DNA of 64,000 nucleotides from Metabacillus arenae (GCF_014773385.1 NZ_JACXAI010000023.1:1-64000); one strand, 5' to 3'; positions 29,037-38,306 are shown, counted from the first letter of the stretch. The notes: generated by a model from the sequence alone, not told the origin. Numbers and translations: made by a program.

Positions 29037-30884
29037 ATGGAACATTCAGCTTCAGTCACTTCGTTAGTAATTGTGATTATTGTCGCTTTTCTTACCCCCA
29101 TTTTAATGCACCGATTCAGGATGAACTTTATGCCTGTTGTCGTTGCTGAAATTATTATGGGCTTAGTAATTGGAAAAAGCGGTTTGAATATTGTTGAACA
29201 GGATATGTGGCTTGAGACCTTATCTATGCTTGGATTTATTTTTCTCATGTTTTTAAGTGGTCTTGAGATTGATTTTACGGCGTTTGCAGGAGGGAAAAAG
29301 AAGGAAAAGCTCGAAAGCGGGAAAGACGCACCGAATACATTTATAGTATCTAGCATTATTTTTCTGGGAATATTTGCGCTCTCATTAGGATTATCTTATT
29401 TATTTGTATTAACCGGCTTCATTGAGAATGCCTTTTTAATGACATTGATTATTTCGACAATTTCACTTGGCGTGGTTGTGCCTACCTTAAAAGAAGCGAA
29501 CATTATGAAGTCGAACATCGGCCAAATCATTTTGTTGGTTGCGGTGATTGCAGATTTAGTTACAATGGTTTTACTTGCTGTATTTGCGTCTATTTATGGC
29601 GGGGGAGACAGCAATATGTGGCTTCTTCTCATCTTATTTGGAGCTGGAGTAGGTCTTTATTTCCTCGGAAAAGCATTTAAAAACCGTTCGTTTATTGAAA
29701 CAATGTCAAGGGGAACCGTTCAAATTGGTACGCGGGCAGTGTTTACCCTTATCATTGTACTTGTAGCGATTTCTGAAACAATCGGAGCGGAAAATATTTT
29801 AGGAGCTTTCCTAGCCGGAGTTCTCGTTTCATTGCTATCGCCGAACAAAGAAATGGTGCAAAAGCTTGATTCCTTTGGATACGGCTTTCTTATTCCGATT
29901 TTCTTTGTAATGGTTGGCGTCGATCTTAATATATGGTCGTTATTCAAAGATCCGATGATTCTACTGATGATTCCATTGCTTATTATTGGCCTGCTCATCT
30001 CTAAAATGCTTCCTATTTACTATTTGTCTAAATGGTATGATCAAAAAACGACGCTTGCATCAGGCTTCTTATTAACATCGACTTTGTCTCTTGTTATTGC
30101 GGCTGCAACGATTGGAGAACGTTTAGAAGTTATTGATAATCAAATGTCAGGTGTGTTGATTTTAGTAGCTGTTATCACAAGTATCGTTACACCGATTGGG
30201 TTCAAAAAGCTCTTCCCAGAGCGGCGTGTAGCATCAAAAAAACTTCGCATTTCCTTTATTGGTGCAAATCAAATGACGCTGCCAGTAACACGCGAGCTTG
30301 ATCCAGGTTTATATGAGACAACTGTTTACCATACTCAGCAAGATAAAATTGATAAACAGATTGCAGAATCTCTATTTCAAATAAAAGAATTAACAGACTA
30401 CTCTCTTGATACGCTTCAAGAGCAAGCTGTTTTTGATGCCGATATTGTTGTAGTTGCAACAGGTGATGAAGAAAAAAATGCAGACATTGCATCGTTTGCT
30501 AGAGAGGCAGAGGTAGAGCGGGTCATTGCAAGCATCGCTTCTCCAGACTTAGCTGATTCATTGAAGGAAAAGAACATTGATGTGTTTTCCGTCCTTTTAT
30601 CAACAAAAACCTTACTTAGGGCACTTATTGAAGCACCTAGTGTCATGAAGATATTGACAAACCAAGAAACAACACTTTACCAAATCAACATGAACAATTC
30701 TAAATATGATGGGGTTATGCTGCGAAACTTCCCGTTCACAGGTGATGTCATATTTGTTCGTATTTTCAGAGGAAAGGATTCTATCGTCCCTCATGGAGAT
30801 ACAGAATTAAAAATGGATGACCGTTTAATTGTAACGGGCTCCAGCGAATATGTGACCGAGCTGAAGCGTGAGCTTCAATTTTAG
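29037..30884 (+). CDS. yjbQ: CPA2-family monovalent cation/proton antiporter
   Basis: This 615-residue membrane protein has an N-terminal antiporter domain with about 12-13 hydrophobic segments (residues 7-400), containing LGAFLAGVLVSLL and FLIPIFFVMVGVDLN typical of KefB/CPA2 exchangers. A TrkA-N nucleotide-binding domain starts about residue 405 (RISFIGANQMTLPV), and a TrkA-C domain is at the end. The start ATG 29037 follows GAGGAGGT. The length equals B. subtilis YjbQ, and the prpE-yjbQ-tenA order is the same. It exports Na+ or K+ in exchange for protons, gated by ligands at the C-terminal domains. Confidence 0.88.
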   Translation: MEHSASVTSLVIVIIVAFLTPILMHRFRMNFMPVVVAEIIMGLVIGKSGLNIVEQDMWLETLSMLGFIFLMFLSGLEIDFTAFAGGKKKEKLESGKDAPNTFIVSSIIFLGIFALSLGLSYLFVLTGFIENAFLMTLIISTISLGVVVPTLKEANIMKSNIGQIILLVAVIADLVTMVLLAVFASIYGGGDSNMWLLLILFGAGVGLYFLGKAFKNRSFIETMSRGTVQIGTRAVFTLIIVLVAISETIGAENILGAFLAGVLVSLLSPNKEMVQKLDSFGYGFLIPIFFVMVGVDLNIWSLFKDPMILLMIPLLIIGLLISKMLPIYYLSKWYDQKTTLASGFLLTSTLSLVIAAATIGERLEVIDNQMSGVLILVAVITSIVTPIGFKKLFPERRVASKKLRISFIGANQMTLPVTRELDPGLYETTVYHTQQDKIDKQIAESLFQIKELTDYSLDTLQEQAVFDADIVVVATGDEEKNADIASFAREAEVERVIASIASPDLADSLKEKNIDVFSVLLSTKTLLRALIEAPSVMKILTNQETTLYQINMNNSKYDGVMLRNFPFTGDVIFVRIFRGKDSIVPHGDTELKMDDRLIVTGSSEYVTELKRELQF

Positions 30885-31130
30885 TGTTGCAAGATTTCAT
30901 CTGCATGGTAAACTTAAGAAGAGATTGATATTATAAATATTATTGCGATTAAAAAAATAATCATCACAGGTGTTACCTGAATCATATGAAGTTGGAGACA
31001 CGAATGAGTGGCTATTGGCAACCTGCCAATTTTCATTAGTAAAAAGACTTTTATTAGCAAAAGGCTGCAATCTTTTAAAAAAGGCTTATATAAACGATGT
31101 GAATCTTACCTAAAACTAAATTAAATTTAC

Positions 31131-31222
31131 CCACTAGGGGAGTCCTTGTTAAGGGCTGAGATGGAGGCGAAACCTCTAGACCCTCAAAACCTGATCTGGT
31201 TCAAACCAGCGTAGGGAAGTGG
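31131..31222 (+). ncRNA. TPP riboswitch (THI element)
   Basis: The aptamer is closed by P1 CCACT (31131-31135) / AGTGG (31218-31222). It contains the conserved AGGGGAG near the 5' side, CTGAGATGGAGG, and ACCCTCAAAACCTGATCTGGTTC, given here in parts from 31157 to 31202. The start of the 3' segment GGGAAGTGG can instead pair with CCACTTTCC of the downstream terminator (31255 on), so it can act as antiterminator. TPP binding should therefore stop transcription of the tenA-thiD operon. Confidence 0.95.
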
Positions 31223-31252
31223 CTGCGGATCAACTTTATTTTTGATTAACGT

Positions 31253-31284
31253 AACCACTTTCCTATGGGAGAGTGGTTTTTTTA
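31253..31284 (+). terminator. Riboswitch-controlled terminator
   Basis: The stem AACCACT / AGTGGTT is followed by seven T. Its left arm is complementary to the 3' side of the riboswitch P1, giving the usual on/off choice for thiamine genes. Confidence 0.85.
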
Positions 31285-31362
31285 GTTTCCGAATGTTTAA
31301 TTTGATTAAAGTATTACCACGTTAAAGTTTTCGTTCAAATTCTTTAATTGAAAGGGGAATTA

Positions 31363-32055
31363 ATGATGGCAACATTTGCTGAAAAGTGTCGTATTCATTC
31401 TAATAAGTGGTGGCAGGAGAGCTTCAATCATCCTTTTGTAAAAGGGATTGGCGATGGGACTTTGTCATTGGAAGCATTTAAGTACTATGTTTTGCAGGAT
31501 TCTTATTATCTCTCAAATTTTGCAAAAGTCCAATCATATGCAGGAGCAATGGCAGACGATTTGCACACGACAAACCGGATGGCTGCACATGCTCAAGGGA
31601 CCTATGAAGCAGAGCTTTCCTTGCACCGGGAATTTTCAGAGCTGTTAGGTATTTCTAAAGAAGAGGTGGAGCAGTTTGAACCTTCTCCAACTGCATATGC
31701 ATACACAAGCCATATGTACAGATCTGTACTTAGCGGAAAGATAGGAGAAGTCATAGCGGCTCTTCTCCCTTGCTACTGGCTCTATTTAGAGGTAGGAGAG
31801 CATTTGAAGACTTGCACTCCAAGCGAGCCTATTTTTCAGCAATGGATCGCTGCATACAATGGCGACTGGTTCAGGGAGCTTGTGGAAGAACAGATCCAGC
31901 GCCTGAATGAATTGGCTGAAGCAGCGTCAGAAAAAGAAAGAAGAAGAATGATGGATAATTTTTATAAAAGCAGCTATTATGAGTATCAGTTTTGGCAAAT
32001 GGCTTACACTCAAGAAACATGGAAGCTCCATGGTAAATCTCCAGTAGAGAAATAG
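31363..32055 (+). CDS. tenA: Aminopyrimidine aminohydrolase (thiaminase II)
   Basis: TenA hydrolyses aminopyrimidine breakdown products of thiamine so that the pyrimidine can be salvaged. The 230-residue protein has the strongly conserved KYYVLQDSYYLSNFAKVQS, AHAQGTYEAELSLHREF, and the catalytic Cys in LLPCYWLY (about residue 137), plus the Glu in SSYYEYQFWQMAY. Ribosome site AAAGGGGA suits ATG 31363 or the next ATG 31366. It is the first gene of the thiamine operon below the TPP riboswitch. Confidence 0.95.
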   Translation: MMATFAEKCRIHSNKWWQESFNHPFVKGIGDGTLSLEAFKYYVLQDSYYLSNFAKVQSYAGAMADDLHTTNRMAAHAQGTYEAELSLHREFSELLGISKEEVEQFEPSPTAYAYTSHMYRSVLSGKIGEVIAALLPCYWLYLEVGEHLKTCTPSEPIFQQWIAAYNGDWFRELVEEQIQRLNELAEAASEKERRRMMDNFYKSSYYEYQFWQMAYTQETWKLHGKSPVEK

Positions 32056-32072
32056 GCAAAGGGGGTGCTGGC

Positions 32073-32684
32073 TTGGAAATCCATCTCATTACAGACAGCA
32101 GCAAATCGAATTCAGAGTTAACCTCGATTTTGAAGTCTGTTCAAGAACATATTGACTATATTCATATTCGAGAAAAAACAAAAACAATTTCTAAGCAGCA
32201 GGATTTGATTCAGCAATTGTTAAACGAGGGTATACCTAAACAAAGGCTAATCGTGAATGATCGGGTAGATTTAGCGCTTATGAATGGAATCCATCGGGTT
32301 CACCTTCCATCACACAGCTTCAAATCAAGCGTGGTGCGGGAGCGATTTCCACATTTGAAAATTGGTACATCGATACATTCGGCAGACGAAGCAGAGCAAA
32401 TAGAATGTACCGATTATGTTCTTTATGGGCATATATTTCCTTCGCAATCAAAACCTGGATTAAAGGCAAGGGGTACGAAAGAGCTGCAGGAAGTGACCGC
32501 AAAAAGTAATGTACCAGTCATTGCAATTGGCGGCATCGATTGTACAACCATTCAGCAGCTTCTTCCTATCCCGTTAAAGGGTATCGCCGTGATGTCGTCC
32601 ATACTTTCTGCAAAAGATCCTCTTAAAGCTGTTCTTCAACTAAAAGACGAGATAAGGAGAGGTTTTCATGAAAAGTTCCTGTGA
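32073..32684 (+). CDS. tenI: Thiazole tautomerase TenI (ThiE-like)
   Basis: This 203-residue TIM barrel related to thiamine phosphate synthase ThiE aromatises the thiazole made by ThiG. The start is TTG 32073 behind AAAGGGGGTG. Motifs include HIREK, RLIVNDRVDLAL, a His-containing HLPSHS, YGHIFPSQSKPGLKARG and VPVIAIGGID. In this position (between tenA and thiO) B. subtilis has tenI rather than thiE. The final 17 bases overlap the thiO start, so the two are translationally coupled. Confidence 0.92.
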   Translation: MEIHLITDSSKSNSELTSILKSVQEHIDYIHIREKTKTISKQQDLIQQLLNEGIPKQRLIVNDRVDLALMNGIHRVHLPSHSFKSSVVRERFPHLKIGTSIHSADEAEQIECTDYVLYGHIFPSQSKPGLKARGTKELQEVTAKSNVPVIAIGGIDCTTIQQLLPIPLKGIAVMSSILSAKDPLKAVLQLKDEIRRGFHEKFL

Positions 32685-33783
32685 TGTCGCTGTCATTGGC
32701 GGCGGGGTAATCGGTCACTCTGTAGCTTATCAATTAGCAAAGAGAAAGATTGATGTTGCCGTTTTTGAAAGCGAGAAGATCGGTCAAAAAGCAACAAGGG
32801 CAGCAGCTGGGATGCTGGGAGCACATAGTGAAGTGGAGGAAGAAGATCTCTTCTTTAAATTTTCGGTTGATAGCCAAAAGATGTTTCTACCTCTTCAGCA
32901 AGAATTGCTTTCTATAAGCGGAATTGACATTCAATATAACCGAGAGGGAATGTTAAAGCTAGTTTTTTCAGAAAAAAAGAAAGCCGATTTAATAGGGAAA
33001 ACAAATGGACGGCAAGGCCAAACATGGTTGTCACCTGATGAGGTGAAAGCTTGTGAGCCTGAAGTCACTAGTAAGGCTTTAGGAGCGTTGTTTTTTCCTG
33101 ATGACGGGCATGTTTCGCCAATCGCTTTGAATCAAGCATTTTCAAAAGGTGCTGCCAAGCTTGGGGCTGCTATTCATGAGCATTCACCGGTGATGAATAT
33201 TGCGAAGGATGGAGAGAATTTTTTGCTCCATACACCAAATGGCAAGGTGTCTTGTGCAAAGGTGGTAGTCGCTAATGGTCCATGGAGCCATTATTTTTTT
33301 CAACAGCTTGGCTTGCCAAATCAAGTTTTTCCCGTAAAAGGGGAGTGCTTGTCCTTAAAGACTAGTGAAAAATGGCTGACAAAAACGATTTTCTTTGACC
33401 ACTGCTATCTTGTTCCGAAGAATGATGGACGGATAATTGTTGGTGCGACAATGATTCATGATGAATGGAGCCATTCTCCAACAGCCAGTGGAATTCAATG
33501 GCTGCTTGAGAAGGCAAAGGAGATTTTACCAAAGATTTCGAAAGCTGAATTTGATACAGCTTGGGCAGGTCTTAGGCCGCAAACCAGTGACGGAAAACCG
33601 TATATTGGTTATCATCCTGAGGATGAGAACTTGGTTTTTGCAACAGGACATTACCGGAATGGGATTCTTTTATCACCTGTAACAGGAACGATGGTTAGAG
33701 ATCTTGTTGAAAAAAGGTCATTCACTAGCGAATACACAGAAGAATTTAGTATTGACCGTTGCAGGAAACTGGAGGTGAGTTAA
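32668..33783 (+). CDS. thiO: Glycine oxidase ThiO
   Basis: This 371-residue FAD-dependent amine oxidase (DAO family) turns glycine into the imine needed for the thiazole ring. The N-terminal FAD motif is VAVIGGGVIGHSVAYQLAK, and the C-terminal YRNGILLSPVTG is the typical FAD-contacting end. DTAWAGLRPQTSDGKPYIG is also conserved. The start lies inside the end of tenI behind AGGAGAGG. The stop TAA shares its last base with the thiS ATG. Confidence 0.95.
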   Translation: MKSSCDVAVIGGGVIGHSVAYQLAKRKIDVAVFESEKIGQKATRAAAGMLGAHSEVEEEDLFFKFSVDSQKMFLPLQQELLSISGIDIQYNREGMLKLVFSEKKKADLIGKTNGRQGQTWLSPDEVKACEPEVTSKALGALFFPDDGHVSPIALNQAFSKGAAKLGAAIHEHSPVMNIAKDGENFLLHTPNGKVSCAKVVVANGPWSHYFFQQLGLPNQVFPVKGECLSLKTSEKWLTKTIFFDHCYLVPKNDGRIIVGATMIHDEWSHSPTASGIQWLLEKAKEILPKISKAEFDTAWAGLRPQTSDGKPYIGYHPEDENLVFATGHYRNGILLSPVTGTMVRDLVEKRSFTSEYTEEFSIDRCRKLEVS

Positions 33784-33986
33784 TGAATATCCAGTTAAAT
33801 GGACAAGTGACGGAGTTGCCTGAGAAGGTCAAAACCGTTTATGATGTTCTCATAAATTATGAATTAGAAGAGAGAATCGTGATTGTAGAGCTTAATGGTC
33901 ATATTTTATCAAAAGAAACCTATGAGCAGACGAAGCTTTCAGAGAATGATGAAATAGAATTGGTACACTTTGTTGGAGGAGGATGA
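33783..33986 (+). CDS. thiS: Sulfur carrier protein ThiS
   Basis: This 67-residue ubiquitin-fold carrier ends in VGGG; the terminal glycine is adenylated by ThiF and converted to a thiocarboxylate that gives sulfur to ThiG. The start is ATG 33783, overlapping the thiO stop by one base, with GGAGGTG upstream. An earlier ATG at 33759 would only add residues inside thiO. The ThiS end overlaps the ribosome site of thiG. Confidence 0.95.
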   Translation: MNIQLNGQVTELPEKVKTVYDVLINYELEERIVIVELNGHILSKETYEQTKLSENDEIELVHFVGGG

Positions 33987-33991
33987 TTCAC

Positions 33992-34759
33992 ATGTTAAAA
34001 ATTGCAGATAAACAGTTTCAGTCACGTTTATTACTTGGAACGGGAAAATACCCCACTTTTGAAATCCAAAAGGAAGCGGTCGCTCAATCAGAATCAGAAA
34101 TATTAACGTTTGCTGTGCGCCGTATGAATATTTTTGAACAATCACAGCCCAATTTTCTGGAACAGCTTGATTTAAAAAAGTATACTTTGCTTCCAAATAC
34201 TGCAGGAGCCAAAACGGCAGAGGAAGCGGTTCGAATTGCAAGGCTTGCTAAAGCATCAGGTCTTTGCGATATGATTAAAGTAGAAGTAATTGGGTGTGAT
34301 AAAACCTTGCTGCCAGACCCTGTTGAAACATTAAAGGCTTCTGAGATGTTACTTGAAGAGGGCTTTATTGTTCTTCCTTACACGTCCGATGATGTCGTAT
34401 TAGCAAGAAAGCTGGAAGAGCTTGGTGTTCATGCGATCATGCCAGGAGCCTCACCGATAGGAGCGGGCCAGGGGATCATCAACCCATTGAACCTATCGTT
34501 TATTATTGAGCAATCAAATGTACCTGTTATTGTCGATGCCGGCATCGGTTCTCCAAGTGATGCCGCTATAGCGATGGAGCTCGGAGCTGACGGAGTTCTA
34601 CTGAATACAGCTGTTGCAGGTGCAAAAGATCCTGTAAAAATGGCAATTGCTATGAAAATGGCAATTGAAGCAGGAAGGTTGGGATATGAAGCTGGCCGTG
34701 TTCCAAAGAAGCGCTATGCCGCAGCAAGCAGCCCAAATGAAGGCTTGGTTACTCAGTAA
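33992..34759 (+). CDS. thiG: Thiazole synthase ThiG
   Basis: This 255-residue TIM barrel condenses DXP, the ThiO product and ThiS-thiocarboxylate to the thiazole. Highly conserved stretches are [33 protein letters not shown] (with the Schiff-base Lys) and [18 protein letters not shown] 33992 is preferred to 33983, since GGAGGAGG ends at 33982. Its stop TAA overlaps the ATG of thiF by one base. Confidence 0.95.
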   Translation: MLKIADKQFQSRLLLGTGKYPTFEIQKEAVAQSESEILTFAVRRMNIFEQSQPNFLEQLDLKKYTLLPNTAGAKTAEEAVRIARLAKASGLCDMIKVEVIGCDKTLLPDPVETLKASEMLLEEGFIVLPYTSDDVVLARKLEELGVHAIMPGASPIGAGQGIINPLNLSFIIEQSNVPVIVDAGIGSPSDAAIAMELGADGVLLNTAVAGAKDPVKMAIAMKMAIEAGRLGYEAGRVPKKRYAAASSPNEGLVTQ

Positions 34760-35784
34760 TGGATCGATACTCAAGGCAAATTCTTTTTTCATCAATTGGA
34801 GAAATTGGACAAAAGAAAATAAGAAATTCCCACATTCTTATTATCGGTGCTGGGGCGCTTGGATCTGCCAGTGCGGAAATGCTGACAAGAGCAGGTATTG
34901 GAAAAATAACGATGGCAGACAGGGATTATGTAGAATGGAGCAACCTGCAAAGACAGCAGCTATATACAGAAGAAGATGCTGAAAACCGTCTGCCAAAGGC
35001 AATTGCCGCAAAGCAGCGATTAAAAGCGGTAAACAGTGAGGTTGAAATCGAATCAGTTGTTGAAGATATTACCGCACAATCGATCGAACTTCTTTTGAAA
35101 GATCATTGTGATTTAATCATTGATGCAACAGACAATTTTGAAACAAGACTGTTAATCAATGATGCTGCGCAAAAGTACAAAATACCTTGGATTTACGGAG
35201 GCTGTGTTGGCAGCTATGGATTGACGTTTACAATTTTGCCCGGAGAAACTCCTTGTCTAGCCTGTATGCTTAATCACTTGCCTGCTGATGGTATGACATG
35301 TGATACTGTGGGCATTATCAGTCCGGCCGTGCAAATGGTCGCATCCTACCAAACGGCAGAAGCGCTAAAATGGATTACAGGTAATCATGAACAAATGAGA
35401 AGAAAGCTTCTCTCCTTTGATGTTTGGACAAATCAATTCACTCAGATTTCAATTGACAGCATGAAAAAAAAGGATTGTCCAAGCTGTGGAGAATCGCCAA
35501 CTTATCCGAATTTATCCTTTGAAAACATGACAAAGACTGCAGTATTGTGCGGACGAGATACCGTTCAAATTAGACCTGGCCAAAAGAGAGAAATTTCTTT
35601 TGAGCTGTTGGAAAAGCAATTGAATGGAAATGGCAGTGTACGGGAAATCCAAGCAAATCCTTATCTCATTTCTTTTAAAGTAGATGAATATAGGTTCGTT
35701 GTTTTCCGTGATGGCCGCATCCTGCTGCATGGGATAAAAGATGTTGTAAAAGCAAAAACCTTATATCATCAATATTTAGGCTAG
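34759..35784 (+). CDS. thiF: ThiS adenylyltransferase ThiF
   Basis: This 341-residue E1-like enzyme adenylates the C-terminus of ThiS. An ATP-binding loop, ILIIGAGALGSASAEML, lies near residue 30, DATDNFETRLLIND follows, and Cys pairs (CLAC and CPSC) form the zinc site. A C-terminal extension of about 80 residues follows, as in B. subtilis ThiF. It is coupled to thiG by a one-base overlap. Confidence 0.93.
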   Translation: MDRYSRQILFSSIGEIGQKKIRNSHILIIGAGALGSASAEMLTRAGIGKITMADRDYVEWSNLQRQQLYTEEDAENRLPKAIAAKQRLKAVNSEVEIESVVEDITAQSIELLLKDHCDLIIDATDNFETRLLINDAAQKYKIPWIYGGCVGSYGLTFTILPGETPCLACMLNHLPADGMTCDTVGIISPAVQMVASYQTAEALKWITGNHEQMRRKLLSFDVWTNQFTQISIDSMKKKDCPSCGESPTYPNLSFENMTKTAVLCGRDTVQIRPGQKREISFELLEKQLNGNGSVREIQANPYLISFKVDEYRFVVFRDGRILLHGIKDVVKAKTLYHQYLG

Positions 35785-35804
35785 GAAAAGAGGTGCTTTA
35801 ATAG

Positions 35805-36602
35805 ATGAAATATGCTCGGGCATTAACAATTGCAGGCTCTGATTCAGGTGGAGGAGCCGGAATTCAGGCTGATCTCAAGACATTTCAAGAGCTTGGAGTA
35901 TTTGGAATGTCTGCCCTAACAGCAGTAACTGCACAAAATACATTAGGTGTTCACGGAGTTTACCCGATGTCACTTGAAGCTCTGGAAAATCAAATCGATG
36001 CGGTGGCAGCTGATTTGCCGCCTGCTGCTATTAAAACTGGAATGCTTTTTAATAGTGACATGATCGAGCTTGTGGCTAGGAAGGTGAAAGAATACGACTG
36101 GAACCAGGTCGTTATTGATCCTGTCATGGTCGCTAAAGGCGGGCAATCTCTTTTGCAAGAAGAGGCAGTAGAGGCACTAATCGAACAATTACTTCCACTT
36201 TCTTATGTGATTACACCTAATTTGCCTGAGGCAGAAGCTCTTGTTGGAATGTCTGTTCAAACCATTGAGGACCGAAAACTTGCGGCCAAAAAGCTCCATC
36301 AAAAGGGGGCAAGACATGTAGTAATAAAAGGCGGTCATGGGAAAGAAGGAGATCAAGTGATCGACCTTCTGTTTGACGGAGAAAACTTCACAGAGTTTGA
36401 AAGTCAAAGGATTCAAACAAAACACACCCACGGAACAGGCTGTACCTATGCCGCAGCCATCACTGCAGAAATTGCAAAAGGAAAATCCGTCAAAGACGCA
36501 GTAAACACAGCCAAACAATTCATTCAAGCAGCAATCGAACACACATTAGAATTTGGAGAAGGACACGGCCCAACCAATCATTGGGCATACAACGAAAAGT
36601 AA
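35805..36602 (+). CDS. thiD: HMP/HMP-phosphate kinase ThiD
   Basis: This 265-residue ribokinase-fold enzyme phosphorylates hydroxymethylpyrimidine (and its phosphate). Motifs include LTIAGSDSGGGAGIQADLKT, VIDPVMVAKGG, and the anion-hole/catalytic motif THGTGCTYAAAI with the catalytic Asp position replaced by the family Cys. GAGGTG precedes ATG 35805. It ends the thiamine operon before a palindromic terminator. Confidence 0.95.
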   Translation: MKYARALTIAGSDSGGGAGIQADLKTFQELGVFGMSALTAVTAQNTLGVHGVYPMSLEALENQIDAVAADLPPAAIKTGMLFNSDMIELVARKVKEYDWNQVVIDPVMVAKGGQSLLQEEAVEALIEQLLPLSYVITPNLPEAEALVGMSVQTIEDRKLAAKKLHQKGARHVVIKGGHGKEGDQVIDLLFDGENFTEFESQRIQTKHTHGTGCTYAAAITAEIAKGKSVKDAVNTAKQFIQAAIEHTLEFGEGHGPTNHWAYNEK

Positions 36603-36671
36603 AAAGGTGCCAGGCACCTTTTTTTCATTTGGGTGCCAGGCACCAAATTTTCAATGAGGTGCCTGGCACCG
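36601..36671. repeat. Three GTGCC(A/T)GGCAC palindromes, the first acting as terminator
   Basis: GGTGCCAGGCACC occurs at 36606-36618 (flanked by A and T runs, so probably the thiD terminator) and GGTGCCAGGCACC again at 36632-36644. The inverted version GGTGCCTGGCACC lies at 36659-36671. A related pair with GGTACC cores lies at 43389-43419. They look like members of one dispersed short palindromic family. Confidence 0.7.
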
Positions 36672-36676
36672 TCTAC

Positions 36677-37195
36677 TTATGTATTCTGAAGAGCAATTTT
36701 GATGTGCTGTAAATGGTGGTTTCCATGCCATGTGTAGTTGCAAAGCCAAGTGAATAGAGTCATTGTTTTGTCTCTGTCAGGGTGGTAAAAGGTTTTTTCA
36801 AAGTCTTCAAGAGTCAGTGAGCGGAGGAGATATACCCATTTCGCGTGCAAGCCTGACAGCAGCATAAGGCTTCCTTCAATGGGGCTTCCCTGAGCTTCAT
36901 AGGTGTCGGCCCATTTATTAATATCAAATGTTTTGACTGCCGGGCTTTCTTCCGTTAACGCCCATTTAAAACGGACAAACCCATTCATGTGAGCATCTGC
37001 TAAATGATGAACCAGCTGGCGGACAGTCCATCCTCCCTCTCGATAGGTTGCCTCTAAAGATTTTTCTGGTAAATTTTCTAGGGCTTCATTCAATTTAGCG
37101 GGAAACATTTCGAGTTCTTTAACAAATGAGTCAATTGCTTCTTTTGTCATTTCTTCAGGAATTACTGGCTTGCCAATCGGAAATCTTACATCCAT
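36677..37195 (-). CDS. DinB/YfiT-family putative metal-dependent enzyme
   Basis: This 172-residue protein of the DinB/YfiT four-helix family has the metal-binding His positions in LVHHLADAHMNG (about 65) and in the C-terminal NYTWHGNHHLQHI. YfiT-type proteins bind zinc or nickel, and relatives include bacillithiol-S-transferases; the reaction is not established here. The start has a ribosome site (GGAGG, complement near 37203). It is convergent with thiD and divergent from the regulator at 37338. Confidence 0.85.
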   Translation of the reverse strand: MDVRFPIGKPVIPEEMTKEAIDSFVKELEMFPAKLNEALENLPEKSLEATYREGGWTVRQLVHHLADAHMNGFVRFKWALTEESPAVKTFDINKWADTYEAQGSPIEGSLMLLSGLHAKWVYLLRSLTLEDFEKTFYHPDRDKTMTLFTWLCNYTWHGNHHLQHIKIALQNT

Positions 37196-37249
37196 TTTCG
37201 TTCCTCCTCATGTTGGATACACAATACCCAGTATCATTACGTCTAATCT

Positions 37250-37278
37250 TTCAAAGGCAATGTAAACGGTAGTATAAT
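37250..37278 (+). promoter_or_regulatory. Putative promoter of the regulator gene
   Basis: TTCAAA (37250-37255), 17 bp, TATAAT (37273-37278) lies 60 bases before the regulator start. The -10 box is perfect and the -35 box weak. Confidence 0.5.
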
Positions 37279-37337
37279 ATGATTATTACATAAATTGAAG
37301 AAGTGATAGAAGTAAAAAGTATTGGAGGTGCTTTCTT

Positions 37338-38258
37338 ATGTTAGAGCTTAGTATGGATGAACCAGATAAACTACAAAAAGTTGCCCATGCTCTTTCTTCC
37401 CAATTAAGAATAGAAATATTGGATTTGTTGAAAGGGAGAAGAATGAGTGTCGTTGATATTGCAGAAGAATTAAAACTTCCACCCTCTACTATCTCACTCA
37501 ATGTTCGTGTACTTGAAGAAGTAGGGCTCATTATAACAGAAGTAAAAAAAGCAACTAGAGGGACAATGAAAATATGTTTAAGGTCTTTTGATGATGTACA
37601 TATGAGTTTAAACAAGCAAGAAGATTATAATAATCCAAAAGAATACTTTGAACTTGAAATGCCAATTGGACAATATATGAATTGTGAAGTATATCCAACA
37701 TGTGGAATTATTAATTCCAACGGTATCTTAGACGTAGAAGACAAGCCTTATGTTTTTTATCATCCAGATAGAATGACAGCCCAACTTATTTGGTTTAGAA
37801 AGGGATTTGTGGAATATAAATTTCCTCTTCCTCAAAAAAACTTTAAGGAGATTGCATCCATCGACTTTTCAGTTGAGCTGTGCTCTGAAACCCCAAATTA
37901 TAATCATGAATGGCCTTCAGATATAACGGTATGGATCAATAACATAGAAATTGGTACTTGGACAAGCCCCGGCGACTTTGGAGATCGCCGCGGAAGACTT
38001 AATCCAATGTGGTTACCTGATAACAATACGCAATATGGCCTGTTGAAGAAATGGAAGGTGACCAATAAAGGTAGTTTTATTGACGATGAAAAAGTAAGTA
38101 CGATTCAGTTAAGTCAGTTAAACATGAAAGGATCAGATTTTGTTACAATTAAAATAGGTGTAAAAGAATCGGCCAAACATTGTGGAGGCATTAATTTATT
38201 TGGAAAAGGGATGGGGGATTATGAGCAAGACATTTTAATGAGAGTAATCTATGAATAA
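37338..38258 (+). CDS. ArsR-like HTH transcriptional regulator with large C-terminal domain
   Basis: This 306-residue protein has an N-terminal winged helix of ArsR type (residues 10-80; SSQLRIEILDLLKGRRMSVVDIAEELKLPPSTISLNVRVLEEVG). That motif is given in one piece only as positions 20-63 here: helix-turn-helix residues near 40-60. A C-terminal region of about 220 residues follows, much longer than usual ArsR repressors, containing WPSDITVWINNIEIGTW and SPGDFGDRRGRLNP. It is probably a beta-rich sugar-sensing domain. It precedes an ABC sugar transporter and is the likely repressor or activator of that operon. No metal-binding Cys pair of ArsR metal sensors is visible. Confidence 0.78.
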   Translation: MLELSMDEPDKLQKVAHALSSQLRIEILDLLKGRRMSVVDIAEELKLPPSTISLNVRVLEEVGLIITEVKKATRGTMKICLRSFDDVHMSLNKQEDYNNPKEYFELEMPIGQYMNCEVYPTCGIINSNGILDVEDKPYVFYHPDRMTAQLIWFRKGFVEYKFPLPQKNFKEIASIDFSVELCSETPNYNHEWPSDITVWINNIEIGTWTSPGDFGDRRGRLNPMWLPDNNTQYGLLKKWKVTNKGSFIDDEKVSTIQLSQLNMKGSDFVTIKIGVKESAKHCGGINLFGKGMGDYEQDILMRVIYE

Positions 38259-38306
38259 TTATGAGCAAGACATTTTAATGAGAGTAATCTATGAATAATT
38301 ATGAGC
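38218..38306 (+). repeat. 40-bp tandem duplication at the end of the regulator gene
   Basis: A 40-base unit is present at 38218-38257 and identically at 38258-38297, with the first 9 bases of a third copy at 38298-38306. It spans the last codons of the regulator gene; the stop TAA 38256-38258 falls at the junction, so the protein is unaffected. Confidence 0.9.

Noticed and set aside
36189-36542. 117-codon Cys-rich minus-strand frame inside thiD
   Set aside because: It lies wholly opposite a well-conserved thiD gene; its Cys/Phe richness is a by-product of the complementary codons.
36601-36671. CRISPR-like array from the repeated GGTGCC palindromes
   Set aside because: Only three short units with irregular spacing (about 13 bases), no spacers of uniform length and no cas genes.
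37338-38258. Metal-sensing ArsR repressor
   Set aside because: No Cys-x-Cys metal site is present and the long C-terminal domain plus sugar-transport neighbours point to a carbohydrate signal.
38218-38306. Target-site duplication of an insertion element
   Set aside because: The two 40-bp copies are directly adjacent with nothing between them, so simple tandem slippage is the better explanation.
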